Position numbers and translations under genes: made by a program
DNA from: GCA-002282575 sp964519885
GTDB lineage: Bacteria; Pseudomonadota; Gammaproteobacteria; Thiomicrospirales; Thiomicrospiraceae
Assembly: GCA_964519885.1 (NCBI GenBank)
Contig: CAZFLX010000032.1
Coordinates: 1 to 23,064 of the forward strand
DNA: 23,064 bases
Direction of reading: 5' to 3'
Shown here: piece by piece, positions 1-7,204 of the stretch
Numbering within the stretch: the first letter of the stretch is position 1
Layout of the letters: each line of letters opens with the position of its first letter
The notes under the pieces: model-generated
Databases searched by the model: none
The model's input: the letters and a program-made list of their open reading frames with translations, nothing else
Told to the model about the DNA's origin: nothing

Positions 1-309
1 TCTACCCAATCTGAACAAAATTGACCAATCAAATAAATCCTGTTTCAACATTAAGAGAGCTTCTCATAGCTGTCTTTTGAGCATAGTCACACCTTTTTAT
101 TCACAATATAACAAATTTACTTATTCTTTAATGCTAATCAGTGCGAACAAAAAGGCTGAATGTTGGTAGGTTAAGGCTTGATTGATAAATTCGATTAATG
201 TGGTCATAAATATTAATTGGGAATAAATATCACCCCTGTGTAACATAACAAGCGTTAGGATAACTAACGCCAAGATACTTTTTTAGACCACCACCATTGG
301 AGATTCATC
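1..309. other. Gene-free leader region before the peroxiredoxin gene
   Basis: No convincing coding sequence is seen on either strand. The region is AT-rich. Its only structured part is the 3' end, where a possible promoter and a small hairpin precede the peroxiredoxin gene (described separately). Confidence 0.5.
217..284 (+). promoter_or_regulatory. Candidate promoter and 5' leader hairpin of the peroxiredoxin gene
   Basis: A weak sigma70-like pair is visible: TTGGGA (217-222), an 18-nt spacer, then TAACAT (241-246). Just downstream is a perfect 7-bp hairpin, GCGTTAG (252-258) with CTAACGC (264-270) and a 5-nt loop, then a run of six T at 279-284. If the promoter is real, the hairpin sits at the very 5' end of the mRNA and could stabilise it. 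It could instead be the terminator of a gene left of the window, though the T run is 8 nt from the stem. No recognisable OxyR site was identified by eye. Confidence 0.3.
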
Positions 310-957
310 ATGGAACAAGCAACTCAATCAATCGGCCTACCTCGCTTGAATGCACCTGCACCGGACTTTACTGCGGTAACCACTCATGGTGTGAAGTCTT
401 TGTCAGACTACAAGGGTAAATGGTTAATCCTTTTCTCTCACCCTGCTGACTTTACGCCAGTATGTACCACTGAGTTCACGGCGTTTGCGCGTGCTCACGA
501 TCAGTTCGCAGCGATGAACTGTGACTTATTAGGTCTGTCGATTGACTCGGTCTACGCTCACTTAGCTTGGGTGTTGAACATTAAAGAGAAGTTTGGTGTG
601 GATATTAAGTTCCCGATCATCGAGGACTTAAAAATGGAAGTGGCTCAGGCTTACGGTATGATTCATCCCGGTGCAGCTGATACCCAGGCCGTGCGTGCGA
701 CTTTCGTTATTGACCCTGAAGGTATCTTGCGTGCGATGGTTTATTACCCAATGAGCAATGGTCGTTCAATTGATGAATTCTTGCGCTTATTAAAAGCTTT
801 GCAATTCTCTGATGCTAACAAATGTGCTACCCCTGAAGCTTGGCAACCAGGCGATGCGGTCATCGTTCCACCACCAAAAACCGTTGAAGCGGCTTTGGCG
901 CGTAAGGACGAAGGTTTTAACTACACAGATTGGTACTTCTCAACCAAAACCGTGTAA
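310..957 (+). CDS. Peroxiredoxin (1-Cys / Prx6-like AhpC-TSA family)
   Basis: A 215-residue thiol peroxidase that should reduce hydrogen peroxide and organic hydroperoxides in the cytoplasm. The AhpC/TSA thioredoxin-like fold starts near residue 15. The peroxidatic motif PVCTTEF places the catalytic Cys at residue 52, with the usual Thr three residues before it (T49) and a conserved Arg near residue 129 (AVRATFVIDPEG). Residues 150-215 form the long C-terminal extension of Prx6-type enzymes, ending in a Trp/Tyr-rich tail. Two further Cys (71 and 172) are present; C172 may be a resolving Cys, as in archaeal Prx6 relatives, so '1-Cys' refers to family rather than mechanism. The ATG follows GGAG at 299-302 with good spacing. 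The gene is monocistronic, ending in a strong terminator. Confidence 0.93.
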   Translation: MEQATQSIGLPRLNAPAPDFTAVTTHGVKSLSDYKGKWLILFSHPADFTPVCTTEFTAFARAHDQFAAMNCDLLGLSIDSVYAHLAWVLNIKEKFGVDIKFPIIEDLKMEVAQAYGMIHPGAADTQAVRATFVIDPEGILRAMVYYPMSNGRSIDEFLRLLKALQFSDANKCATPEAWQPGDAVIVPPPKTVEAALARKDEGFNYTDWYFSTKTV

Positions 958-980
958 GCTTGCCATAAGTTAAGCGTAGA

Positions 981-1005
981 ACGGCACCGATAAGGTGCCG
1001 TTTTT
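981..1005 (+). terminator. Rho-independent terminator of the peroxiredoxin gene
   Basis: A perfect 8-bp GC-rich stem, ACGGCACC (981-988) with GGTGCCGT (994-1001) and a 5-nt loop, runs straight into TTTTT. It lies 24 nt after the peroxiredoxin stop codon. Confidence 0.9.
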
Positions 1006-1031
1006 ATTCACTCGAATAAAAGGAAATAACG

Positions 1032-1259
1032 ATGATTGTTCCTGCAAAACATCAGCACATTTTGGTTGGTTTTCTGATGGCATTACTCATGTCATGCATT
1101 ATGTCGTTCGTCATTAGCGTCATTAATGTAGGGTGGATCGATGCCATAGCCAGTATATGGCTTAAGGCTTGGGGTACAGCTTTCATCATCGCCTTCCCGA
1201 TTATTCTGCTCATTGGTCCGGTGGTACGCAAGTTAGCAGCGAAATTAGTGAAGCATTAA
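1032..1259 (+). CDS. Small DUF2798 membrane protein
   Basis: A 75-residue protein with two hydrophobic helices (about residues 9-32 and 45-65). The pattern LMALLMSCIMSFVISVIN, then LKAWGTAFIIAFPIILLIGPVVRKL, is that of the DUF2798 family of two-helix inner-membrane proteins, whose function is unknown. The basic C-terminus (RKLAAKLVKH) should face the cytoplasm. A Shine-Dalgarno AAAGGAAA at 1018-1025 supports the ATG. It follows the peroxiredoxin terminator, so it probably has its own promoter or depends on read-through. Confidence 0.8.
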   Translation: MIVPAKHQHILVGFLMALLMSCIMSFVISVINVGWIDAIASIWLKAWGTAFIIAFPIILLIGPVVRKLAAKLVKH

Positions 1260-1332
1260 CGCTTAAACATTAAGCACTCTAGGTTTCTAATGATGTGCGT
1301 TGCTTGCGCAACCTCTCATCAAGAATTGTTAA

Positions 1333-1398
1333 ATTCCATATTTTACGATATTATATTCCGTAATTTACGTTTTAATATTCCTATATTTACGATATTAT
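1333..1398 (+). repeat. Three contiguous 22-bp direct repeats upstream of the DUF4143 ATPase
   Basis: Three repeats abut with no gap at 1333-1354, 1355-1376 and 1377-1398. Each begins ATTCC, carries a TTTACG core in the middle and ends in a TTWAT-like tail. Copies 1 and 3 share ACGATATTAT; copy 2 is the most diverged. The array ends 6 nt before the ATG at 1405 and leaves no room for a normal Shine-Dalgarno. It is probably an operator bound by the gene's own product or another regulator. TATTAT at 1393-1398 could be a -10 box giving a leaderless mRNA. Confidence 0.8.
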
Positions 1399-1404
1399 TG
1401 TCTT

Positions 1405-2646
1405 ATGATTACACCCTTTTTTTTCTCACGCTGGATTGAACCTCGCATTACCGAAGCTATGCTGGATACGCCTGTTGTATTGCTGGCAGGCCCTCGTCAG
1501 GCGGGTAAAACAACGCTGGTAAGACAAATCGCTGAAAAGCTTGGGATGCGCTACTTAACGCTGGATGATGCACTCACCTTACTTTCCGCTCGTGAAGATC
1601 CAGTTGGATTAATTCGAAGCTTAGATCGAGCAGTGATTGATGAAATTCAGCGTGCGCCTCAGTTATTATTGGCAATCAAAAAAAGTGTTGATGAGGATCG
1701 TCGTCCTGGTCGGTTTCTATTAACGGGCTCAGCGAATTTGATGGCATTACCGACTGTGGCGGACTCTCTTGCTGGACGCATGGAAACACTATCATTGTTA
1801 CCTTTGTCACAAAGTGAAATTGAGTCGAGTTCAGCGAATTGGATTGACCGTGCTTTCACTGGACAACACCTTAAAGCAGATAACCCCTCGCTTGGTCCAG
1901 CGTTGACCGAACGTGTATTGCGAGGCGGCTATCCTGAGGCAATTTCTCGCAGCACACCACGACGAAGAGTTACATGGGCGCGTCAATATATCGATGCGAT
2001 TATTCAGCGTGATGTTCGTGATGTGGCAAGTATTGACAAGCTAGATCAATTGCCTCGATTTCTGCGTGTTCTGGCACAAACATCAGGTCAGATGTGCAAT
2101 TACACCCAACTTGCGGGACAAGTCGGCTTAGACAGCAAAACAGCAGCACGTTACATTGGTGTGTTTGAACAGATGTATCTGTTAAAACGCGTTGATGTCT
2201 GGGCACGTAATCGTCTCAATCGTATTGTGAAAACACCAAAGCTTCAGTTTCTCGATTCTGGATTATTGGCAGCATTGCTGGGGCTAAATGCCGAGGAGCT
2301 GAATCAAGACCGTATGCGACTGGGTAGCCTGTTAGAAAGCTTTGTTTTTGCTGAACTACTCAAGCACACCACCACAGCTGACGACGATTATCGCTTAATG
2401 TACTACCGCGATGCGGATAAGTTTGAAGTTGATGTCGTCATAGAGAATAGCGCAGGACAACTGATTGGAGTTGAAGTCAAAGCCTCAGCGACCATCAAAG
2501 AAAGCGACTTACGCGGATTGAAAAAACTGGCCAGCATTGCAGGTGATCAATTCAAGATAGGCGTATTGCTATACGATGGTACTGAGACTATGCCATTAAA
2601 CAACGGGATATGGGCTTTACCCCTTTCAACATTATGGGGCAGATAA
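1405..2646 (+). CDS. AAA_14 / DUF4143 ATPase
   Basis: A 413-residue P-loop ATPase of the widespread AAA_14-DUF4143 type. Residues 25-140 hold the ATPase core: Walker A GPRQAGKT (29-36), Walker B AVIDEIQ (D79, E80), a sensor-like LTGSANL (106-112) and SLAGRME (121-127). Residues from about 195 form the DUF4143 part, beginning with QYIDAIIQRDVRDVASI, then a helix-turn-helix-like stretch (about 225-255) and FLDSGLLAALLG. Near the end, EVDVVIE (E341, D343) and GVEVKAS (E357, K359) look like a PD-(D/E)XK nuclease-like motif. The family's role is unsettled; many members sit in mobile or defence-rich DNA. No Shine-Dalgarno precedes the ATG, only the 22-bp repeat array. Confidence 0.9.
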   Translation: MITPFFFSRWIEPRITEAMLDTPVVLLAGPRQAGKTTLVRQIAEKLGMRYLTLDDALTLLSAREDPVGLIRSLDRAVIDEIQRAPQLLLAIKKSVDEDRRPGRFLLTGSANLMALPTVADSLAGRMETLSLLPLSQSEIESSSANWIDRAFTGQHLKADNPSLGPALTERVLRGGYPEAISRSTPRRRVTWARQYIDAIIQRDVRDVASIDKLDQLPRFLRVLAQTSGQMCNYTQLAGQVGLDSKTAARYIGVFEQMYLLKRVDVWARNRLNRIVKTPKLQFLDSGLLAALLGLNAEELNQDRMRLGSLLESFVFAELLKHTTTADDDYRLMYYRDADKFEVDVVIENSAGQLIGVEVKASATIKESDLRGLKKLASIAGDQFKIGVLLYDGTETMPLNNGIWALPLSTLWGR

Positions 2647-2682
2647 TTGCTTTTATCTGAATAAGGCAACGCCAACACGCCG

Positions 2683-2718
2683 TAACTGACTCAAAAGATT
2701 AAAGACCAAAGTCAGTTA
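2683..2718. repeat. 9-bp perfect inverted repeat between the ATPase and HU genes
   Basis: TAACTGACT (2683-2691) pairs with AGTCAGTTA (2710-2718) across an 18-nt AT-rich loop. No T run follows on either strand, so it is a poor intrinsic terminator. It may be a protein-binding site or a processing hairpin. Confidence 0.4.
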
Positions 2719-2855
2719 AAATTGTTATGAACATAAAAAATTGCCCCGCTGCTTTAATCAACTTAAATTCAATGATTTTGTCGTGATCATGCCAAAACAC
2801 CCCAATCCCGCTATACTGTGGGCTTTGAGCAGATTTAATAACACGGAGATTGATG

Positions 2856-3140
2856 ATGGCAGTGATTAATAAAGGTGATTTGGTGGGTTTAATTGCTGAC
2901 AAAATGGGTAGCAGCAAAACCGATGCTAAAGTGGCATTAGATGCGGTATTGGATACATTGAGTGAGCAATTGGTTCAGGGTAATGAAATTTCCCTCATTG
3001 GTTTTGCGAATTTCAAAGTAGCGCATACTGAAGCTCGCACAGGTCGTAATCCTTCTACCGGTGCTGCGATTGCCATTCCTGCTAAGAAAGTGGTTAAAGT
3101 GACCATTGGTAAAGCTTTGAAGGACGCGGTGAATCACTAA
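2856..3140 (+). CDS. HU-family nucleoid DNA-binding protein
   Basis: A 94-residue HU/IHF-family protein that would bind and bend DNA as a dimer. The N-terminal helices contain MAVINKGDLVGLIADKMG. The body has the family core GFANFKV (the HU 'GFGTF' position) and the arm motif RTGRNPSTG, followed by IPAKKVVKVTIGKALKDAV. Three possible starts lie together (TTG 2850, ATG 2853, ATG 2856). The ATG at 2856 is preferred because GGAG at 2845-2848 is then 7 nt away and the protein begins as HU proteins do. A TATACT -10-like box lies at 2812-2817. The next gene starts 2 nt after the stop, so the two are probably one operon. The GFANF variant and the accessory setting suggest a plasmid-type HU paralogue. 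Confidence 0.93.
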   Translation: MAVINKGDLVGLIADKMGSSKTDAKVALDAVLDTLSEQLVQGNEISLIGFANFKVAHTEARTGRNPSTGAAIAIPAKKVVKVTIGKALKDAVNH

Positions 3141-3142
3141 TC

Positions 3143-4414
3143 ATGCCAGCGTCAGCAAAGCACAAATGGGCTTTTTCAACTCGATTTAAGCGTGATGCCT
3201 TTGGTTGGAAGTCGGATCTTCCGATTAAACGCATCAAAGAAGCCTTAGCTGAAATCAAGTCTGTTGCTAAAAAAGAGCCTGTGCTGGCGGCTGAGGGTGC
3301 CGTGCTGCTCATTGAAAAGCTCTCCCCTGCCCTCACCCATGTGGATAGTTCTTCTGGGGCTATCGGTAGCTGGGTGAATAAAGCCTTAGACACCTTGGTT
3401 CCGTTTATTATTAAAGCCGAGGTTGATGCGGATCAGCGTCAAAAATGGTTAGAACGTCTGTGGTTGGCATTTGAAGAAGATGAGATGCCCTATATTGAAT
3501 CCTTGGGTGATTATTGGGGTGAGATCTGCTCTTCGGAGGACTTGGCGAGTAGATGGGCGGATCGATTATTAGCGATGCGACAATTCAGTATCGATAATAC
3601 GCCTAAGGATTACTTATCGCTTTATTTCAAAGGCATTCATGCCTGTTACTCGGCGTTATTTACGGCAAAACGATTCGATGAGCTTTATCAACTGGCGGTG
3701 GATAGCAAGGCGCTGTATTGGCATGAAAGACGTTGGGTGGTTAAAGCATTAGTGGCGCAAGGAAAACCTCATGAGGCCATAGACTATGCGTTAGCAACCG
3801 ATGAGCGTTATCGCCCCACCCATGCTGTGGCAAAAGTATGCGAGTCAATCTTACTAGACATGGGGTTGATTGAAGAGGCTTATGAGCACTATGCCTTGGA
3901 TGCCAATCAATCCACCACTAACGTCGCCACCTATAAAGCCATCGTTAAAAAGTATCCTAGCATCAGTCCTGAGAAGATTTTACAAGACTTGGTCAACCAA
4001 GAGCCGTTACTGGCAGGTAAATGGTTCGCCACCGCCAAGGATGCTGGCTATTATGATTATGCCATTCACCTAGCAAATCAGTCTCCCGTTGACATTAAAA
4101 CACTCAGTCGTGCCGCACGAGATTTTAATGATAGTCAGACAGAGTTTGCTTTTGAGGCGGGCATGGCTGCGCTCCATTGGATTTCACTCAAACAATTCTA
4201 TGAATTAGAACAGCGTGATATTCATGAAGTGGTGGATTTAACCCTGCTGGCAGCACATAAACTCGCCATTCCCCAAAGTGAACTGTCCACTCGCATGGCG
4301 CCCCTGTTTGATAAACAGCGCTCTGGCGGTCAATTACTGACCTATCTCGCCCGTCGTTTAGAAATGGGTGAGGCTTTCTTTACTGAACTGGCTCGCTTAC
4401 CGATATTTAAGTAA
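3143..4414 (+). CDS. Alpha-helical repeat protein of unknown function
   Basis: A 423-residue, soluble, helix-rich protein without signal peptide or membrane segment. No catalytic motif was recognised. Paired helices recur from about residue 95 to 380, with TPR-like aromatic/Ala patterns (for example FDELYQLAVDSKALYWHERR and GLIEEAYEHYALDANQSTT), suggesting a solenoid for protein binding. Its wording resembles a widespread uncharacterised family of TPR-like bacterial proteins, but I cannot name it securely. The ATG lies 2 nt after the HU stop, so it is likely co-transcribed and translationally coupled with HU. That fixed pairing hints at a role in nucleoid or DNA transactions, but this is inference. 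Confidence 0.75.
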   Translation: MPASAKHKWAFSTRFKRDAFGWKSDLPIKRIKEALAEIKSVAKKEPVLAAEGAVLLIEKLSPALTHVDSSSGAIGSWVNKALDTLVPFIIKAEVDADQRQKWLERLWLAFEEDEMPYIESLGDYWGEICSSEDLASRWADRLLAMRQFSIDNTPKDYLSLYFKGIHACYSALFTAKRFDELYQLAVDSKALYWHERRWVVKALVAQGKPHEAIDYALATDERYRPTHAVAKVCESILLDMGLIEEAYEHYALDANQSTTNVATYKAIVKKYPSISPEKILQDLVNQEPLLAGKWFATAKDAGYYDYAIHLANQSPVDIKTLSRAARDFNDSQTEFAFEAGMAALHWISLKQFYELEQRDIHEVVDLTLLAAHKLAIPQSELSTRMAPLFDKQRSGGQLLTYLARRLEMGEAFFTELARLPIFK

Positions 4415-4416
4415 AG

Positions 4417-4447
4417 CAGGTTTTACTTAAGCTAGCGATCAAACCTG
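4417..4447. repeat. Inverted repeat after the helical-repeat gene
   Basis: CAGGTTT (4417-4423) and AAACCTG (4441-4447) form a 7-bp stem with a 17-nt loop, starting 2 nt after the stop codon. There is no U tract, so it is at best a weak terminator or an mRNA 3'-end stabiliser. Confidence 0.3.
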
Positions 4448-4508
4448 TTACACTAACCAAAACAAAACGACTAAACTATGCTCAGTTGACCCATCCAGAG
4501 ACAATCGA

Positions 4509-5405
4509 ATGACTGACCCCCAACCTCACGACACTGGCTACAAGCTGCTATTCTCTCACGCAGAATTAGTTCAGCAATTACTCGAAGGCTTTGCGCCACC
4601 GGAGTTGGTGAGCCTGCTGGATTTCAACACCCTCAAGTTAGCCAGTGGTAGTTATGTCACGCCCGCAATGAAACAGCGAGAAGATGATGTTGTCTGGTCG
4701 GTCAGTATGGGTGAGAGTACGCTTTATTTGTACATTCTGCTTGAGTTTCAATCCACCGTTGATGCCGCCATGCCAGTGCGCATGATGCAATATGTTGCGG
4801 CACTTTATGAATCACTGATCAAAGAGAAAAGCGTTAACCCCAATGAAGGCTTGCCACCTGTATTTCCCATAGTGCTTTACAATGGAGATACCCGCTGGAA
4901 CGTGAGCACCAACATCGGCGAACTCATCAACTGCCCAAGCGTGCTAAAACCCTATCAACCCAATATGGCTTACTACCTATTAGATGAAGGTGTCTACAGC
5001 GAACACCAACTCAACAGTGTTCACAATGCCGTTGCCGCTGTATTTAGCTTAGAGAATGCCACCGAATATGAATCAGCCAAGCAACGCATAGATAAAGCAC
5101 TAAGCTATTGGATCAAAGGCCATTTACAACGCAATCTACCAGGGGTTATCATTCCCGAAGCAGAACAACTCTTGGAAGACACATCCACTTTAACCACCAA
5201 TATGCAAAAATGGTATCAAACAGCGCATTTACAAGGCGAGTTGCAAGGTTTTGCAAAAATGCTTGAAGTTCAGATTCGCGCCAAGTTCAACGGTGCGAAT
5301 GATGCTGACTTTATGCCCAAGCTTCATACAGCTGACCAAGAAGACTTGATGCGTTACAGTGTGCAATTACTATCTGCTAGGACACTAGAGCAGGTTTTCG
5401 CATAA
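4509..5405 (+). CDS. Rpn/YhgA-like recombination-promoting nuclease (PD-(D/E)XK)
   Basis: A 298-residue member of the Rpn family, once annotated as Transposase_31. Known Rpn proteins are DNA endonucleases that promote RecA-independent recombination. The N-terminus has the family HD-x(2)-YK-x-LFSH pattern (residues 7-17). The nuclease core follows: EDDVVWSV (D59/D60), LYLYILLEFQS (E79-x-Q81, the ExK-equivalent) and the family block MPVRMMQYVAALYESL (88-103). The middle carries PVFPIVLYNGDTRW. The C-terminus (KMLEVQIRAKFNGAND) matches the typical tail 'LxxQLxxRFG'. Length is normal, so it looks intact. A weak Shine-Dalgarno (AGAGA) precedes the ATG. A duplicated fragment of this gene lies just downstream. 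Confidence 0.88.
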   Translation: MTDPQPHDTGYKLLFSHAELVQQLLEGFAPPELVSLLDFNTLKLASGSYVTPAMKQREDDVVWSVSMGESTLYLYILLEFQSTVDAAMPVRMMQYVAALYESLIKEKSVNPNEGLPPVFPIVLYNGDTRWNVSTNIGELINCPSVLKPYQPNMAYYLLDEGVYSEHQLNSVHNAVAAVFSLENATEYESAKQRIDKALSYWIKGHLQRNLPGVIIPEAEQLLEDTSTLTTNMQKWYQTAHLQGELQGFAKMLEVQIRAKFNGANDADFMPKLHTADQEDLMRYSVQLLSARTLEQVFA

Positions 5406-5414
5406 TTCAGCATA

Positions 5415-5508
5415 CCTGCTCGATTTCAGCACCCTTAAGTTGGTCAATGATAGTTATGTCACGCCCGCAATGAAACAGCGAGAGGGTGATGTTGTCTGGT
5501 CGGTGAGC
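5415..5508 (+). pseudogene. Duplicated internal fragment of the rpn-like gene
   Basis: About 94 bp closely match positions 4613-4706 inside the preceding gene (offset 802), for example TATGTCACGCCCGCAATGAA in both. The fragment covers roughly codons 36-66 of the nuclease and then breaks off at CGGTGAGCTAG. It lacks start, end and catalytic core, and is the scar of a second rpn copy. The phosphoribosyltransferase gene begins immediately after the break, so the fragment probably marks an insertion or deletion endpoint. Confidence 0.85.
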
Positions 5509-5538
5509 TAGGACTAAGGTGGTCGGGGATGTTAAGGC

Positions 5539-5547
5539 TGCTATAAT
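5539..5547 (+). promoter_or_regulatory. Extended -10 promoter element of the phosphoribosyltransferase gene
   Basis: TGCTATAAT is a perfect TGnTATAAT extended -10. Transcription would start near 5554-5555, at or one base before the ATG at 5555, implying a leaderless or nearly leaderless mRNA. There is no convincing -35 box, which extended -10 promoters can do without. Confidence 0.5.
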
Positions 5548-5554
5548 GGCGGGC

Positions 5555-6319
5555 ATGAAAACAGAAATAAACAAAGTATCTTTTGAGACTGGACGCGATT
5601 ATTCAATTGCCAGAACCGCGTGGCCAAATAAAATTGATGCCAATATTTACGCTGAAATTGATGCTGTCAAGACACATGTTAATTATAACGCTGCTAAAGC
5701 AGGAAGCTTTGAAGACTCTGTATTGCTTGCACAGGCTTTTATGTATGAAAAATCTATAAGCAAACTTAAATCAATGCCAGAAAATACGATTATTCTGCCT
5801 ATTATGGCAGAAGAAAAGATGGGAAAAAATGCAATCCCATTAGGTATGGCAGATGTCATAAAAGAGCATACAGGCTGGCGAGTTGCTGACAGCATTTACC
5901 AGACAAACAAGGCTGGACATACAGGTGCTACAGGTTGGCATAGAATAGCAACTCCAGCTTTGTTTATGGGCGAAGTTGAAAAAGGCGCTTCATACCTGAT
6001 TGTAGATGATTTTATTGGTATGGGTGGAACCGCTGCCAACATAAAATCATTTATCGAGCGATCAGGCGGAACAGTTGTGGGTTATGAAATGTTGACTGGA
6101 AAACCAGAGTCAGCTACATTATATTTAAGAAAAGAAACGCTAGATGCGTTAAGGGGTAAATATGGCAATGATGAACAGTGGTTCAAAGAAACACTTGGTT
6201 TCGGGTACGAAGGACTTACAGAGTCAGAAGCCAACTATTTACTCAGGTCTAAATCCTCTGAAAGAATCAGAAATCAAATCGCTCGCGCAATTTATGAAAA
6301 CAACAGTGGGAAAGATTAA
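5555..6319 (+). CDS. Stand-alone phosphoribosyltransferase-fold protein
   Basis: A 254-residue protein when started at the ATG at 5555. In-frame GTG 5519 and ATG 5546 are upstream, but the second overlaps a TATAAT box and the extra residues (VGDVKAAIMAG) lie in the scar sequence. The PRPP-binding loop of type I phosphoribosyltransferases is clear: YLIVDDFIGMGGTAAN at about residues 147-162, with the two acidic residues and a glycine-rich turn. Upstream, NTIILPIMAEEKMGKNAIP resembles the strand and loop before the active site. The C-terminal FGYEGLTESEANYLLRSKS recalls phosphoribosyltransferase domains found inside large phage/plasmid 'polyvalent' proteins. Here the domain is encoded alone. 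The substrate is unknown. AT-rich codon use differs from the rpn gene before it, suggesting separate acquisition. Confidence 0.8.
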   Translation: MKTEINKVSFETGRDYSIARTAWPNKIDANIYAEIDAVKTHVNYNAAKAGSFEDSVLLAQAFMYEKSISKLKSMPENTIILPIMAEEKMGKNAIPLGMADVIKEHTGWRVADSIYQTNKAGHTGATGWHRIATPALFMGEVEKGASYLIVDDFIGMGGTAANIKSFIERSGGTVVGYEMLTGKPESATLYLRKETLDALRGKYGNDEQWFKETLGFGYEGLTESEANYLLRSKSSERIRNQIARAIYENNSGKD

Positions 6320-6642
6320 TAAGCGCCACTCTCAAGCTTACGGCAGTGGTGCAACAGCTTAATAAATCAACTTAGCCGCTGATGAGGTATCCTCGTCGTT
6401 TTGGGTGTTTTGCCGCTTGCCAGATCACCCCAGCTAATGGCTATTTTTAGTCGATTGATATTCTTTACTTCCAGCGTGTACAGCGTTTCATAGGTTTCTA
6501 CTAAGGCTTAGTGGCAAAGCCAACAAAAATGTCAACACTTAACCGATTGCGCCCCATGATACTTTCAAGCTTGTTGGTAACGGGGACAATTATTAACAAC
6601 AATTACCCTCCCCTTCTAACACCAATCCATCTTCAAGACACA
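6320..6642. other. Gene-poor stretch with a possible terminator and a faint coding relic
   Basis: No intact gene is visible. A terminator-like hairpin lies at 6381-6402. On the minus strand a stop-to-stop open stretch of about 46 codons (6507 down to 6367) reads like protein (LVETYETLYTLEVKN, then ISWGDLASGKTPKTTRIP). It has no start or Shine-Dalgarno and may be the tail of a lost gene. The rest (6510-6642) shows nothing recognisable. Confidence 0.4.
6381..6402 (+). terminator. Probable terminator after the phosphoribosyltransferase gene
   Basis: GATGAGG (6381-6387) pairs with CCTCGTC (6391-6397), with one G-T wobble and a 3-nt loop, followed by GTTTT. The stem is short and the T run brief, so strength is moderate. 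Confidence 0.5.
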
Positions 6643-6900
6643 CTAACCCTCACACTTCAAATATTCATGCTTTAAGCGCAGCTTGTGGATTTGAGCCAGA
6701 AGTTTTGGTAAGTTTGCTTGTTCAATAATTTGTTGTTTAAAATTGCCAAGTTTCGAGTCAAGGCTTCCCCAACTCTGATAGAGGATAAAATCACCCAAGA
6801 GGTCGCATCCTGCAACGACTCGATAGAAACGCCGCTTTTTCTGATGAATATAAAGCGCAACCTCAGTCAGTCCCGATTCAGCATCTAAAGCTAAGTTCAT
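6643..6900 (-). CDS. Small WGR-domain-like protein
   Basis: An 85-residue soluble protein. The line ALYIHQKKRRFYRVVAGCDL, then LGDFILYQSWGSLDSKLG, follows the WGR domain layout (a strand ending in 'FYxl', then 'DLLGxxxLxxxWGRIG'), with WGSLDSKLG in place of WGRIGxxG. The C-terminal helix ends KHEYLKCEG, where WGR domains usually have 'K...GY'. WGR domains are nucleic-acid or PARP-associated modules, and small stand-alone copies occur on mobile elements. The Arg of the name-giving motif is Ser here, so binding may differ. It lies 10 nt downstream of the 80-residue gene, probably in one operon. Confidence in the family is moderate. Confidence 0.6.
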   Translation of the reverse strand: MNLALDAESGLTEVALYIHQKKRRFYRVVAGCDLLGDFILYQSWGSLDSKLGNFKQQIIEQANLPKLLAQIHKLRLKHEYLKCEG

Positions 6901-6910
6901 AGCGCATTAC

Positions 6911-7153
6911 TCACTCATTGGCTAAATAGTCAGTCATTTGTTGACTATTTGGGTATTTAACGCCATATTCGGCACGATAGTCTTCAATACTCATACTGAG
7001 CGCTTTAAGTGCCAGACTAACAAGAACTTGATCTCTTTCTGCTTTAGATTTGCTCATCTCACCGATTCGCAAGCTAGTGGTTAGAATATCTGCTAAAATG
7101 GCATCATCTCCTACTAATTCGACACTAATCCTTTTTTTCGCTGTATTGCTCAT
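6911..7153 (-). CDS. Small protein, possible ribbon-helix-helix regulator
   Basis: An 80-residue soluble protein, not securely recognised. The start KKRISVELVGDDAILADILT has a short beta-strand-like segment followed by helices, a plan compatible with a CopG/MetJ-type ribbon-helix-helix DNA binder. The rest (KALSMSIEDYRAEYGVKYPN) is helical and acidic. A good Shine-Dalgarno (AAGGAAGTGAG on the minus strand) precedes the ATG. It is the first gene of a two-gene operon with the WGR-like protein, divergent from the tyrosine recombinase. The repeat-rich 212 bp between them (7154-7365) may be its operator. Confidence 0.6.
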   Translation of the reverse strand: MSNTAKKRISVELVGDDAILADILTTSLRIGEMSKSKAERDQVLVSLALKALSMSIEDYRAEYGVKYPNSQQMTDYLANE

Positions 7154-7204
7154 TTTTTCTCACTTCCTTTTCTTTTATCGTTAGTATTAGTTAAAAGCAT
7201 TATA

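Noticed and set aside
1659..2206. Minus-strand open frames inside the DUF4143 ATPase gene
   Set aside because: Fully within a strong + strand gene and with no family-like content; shadows.
2850..2855. Longer HU start at TTG 2850 or ATG 2853
   Set aside because: GGAG is only 1-4 nt away from these; ATG 2856 has 7-nt spacing and gives the normal HU N-terminus.
3094..3393. 99-codon minus-strand open frame over the HU/helical-protein junction
   Set aside because: Antiparallel shadow of two well-supported genes.
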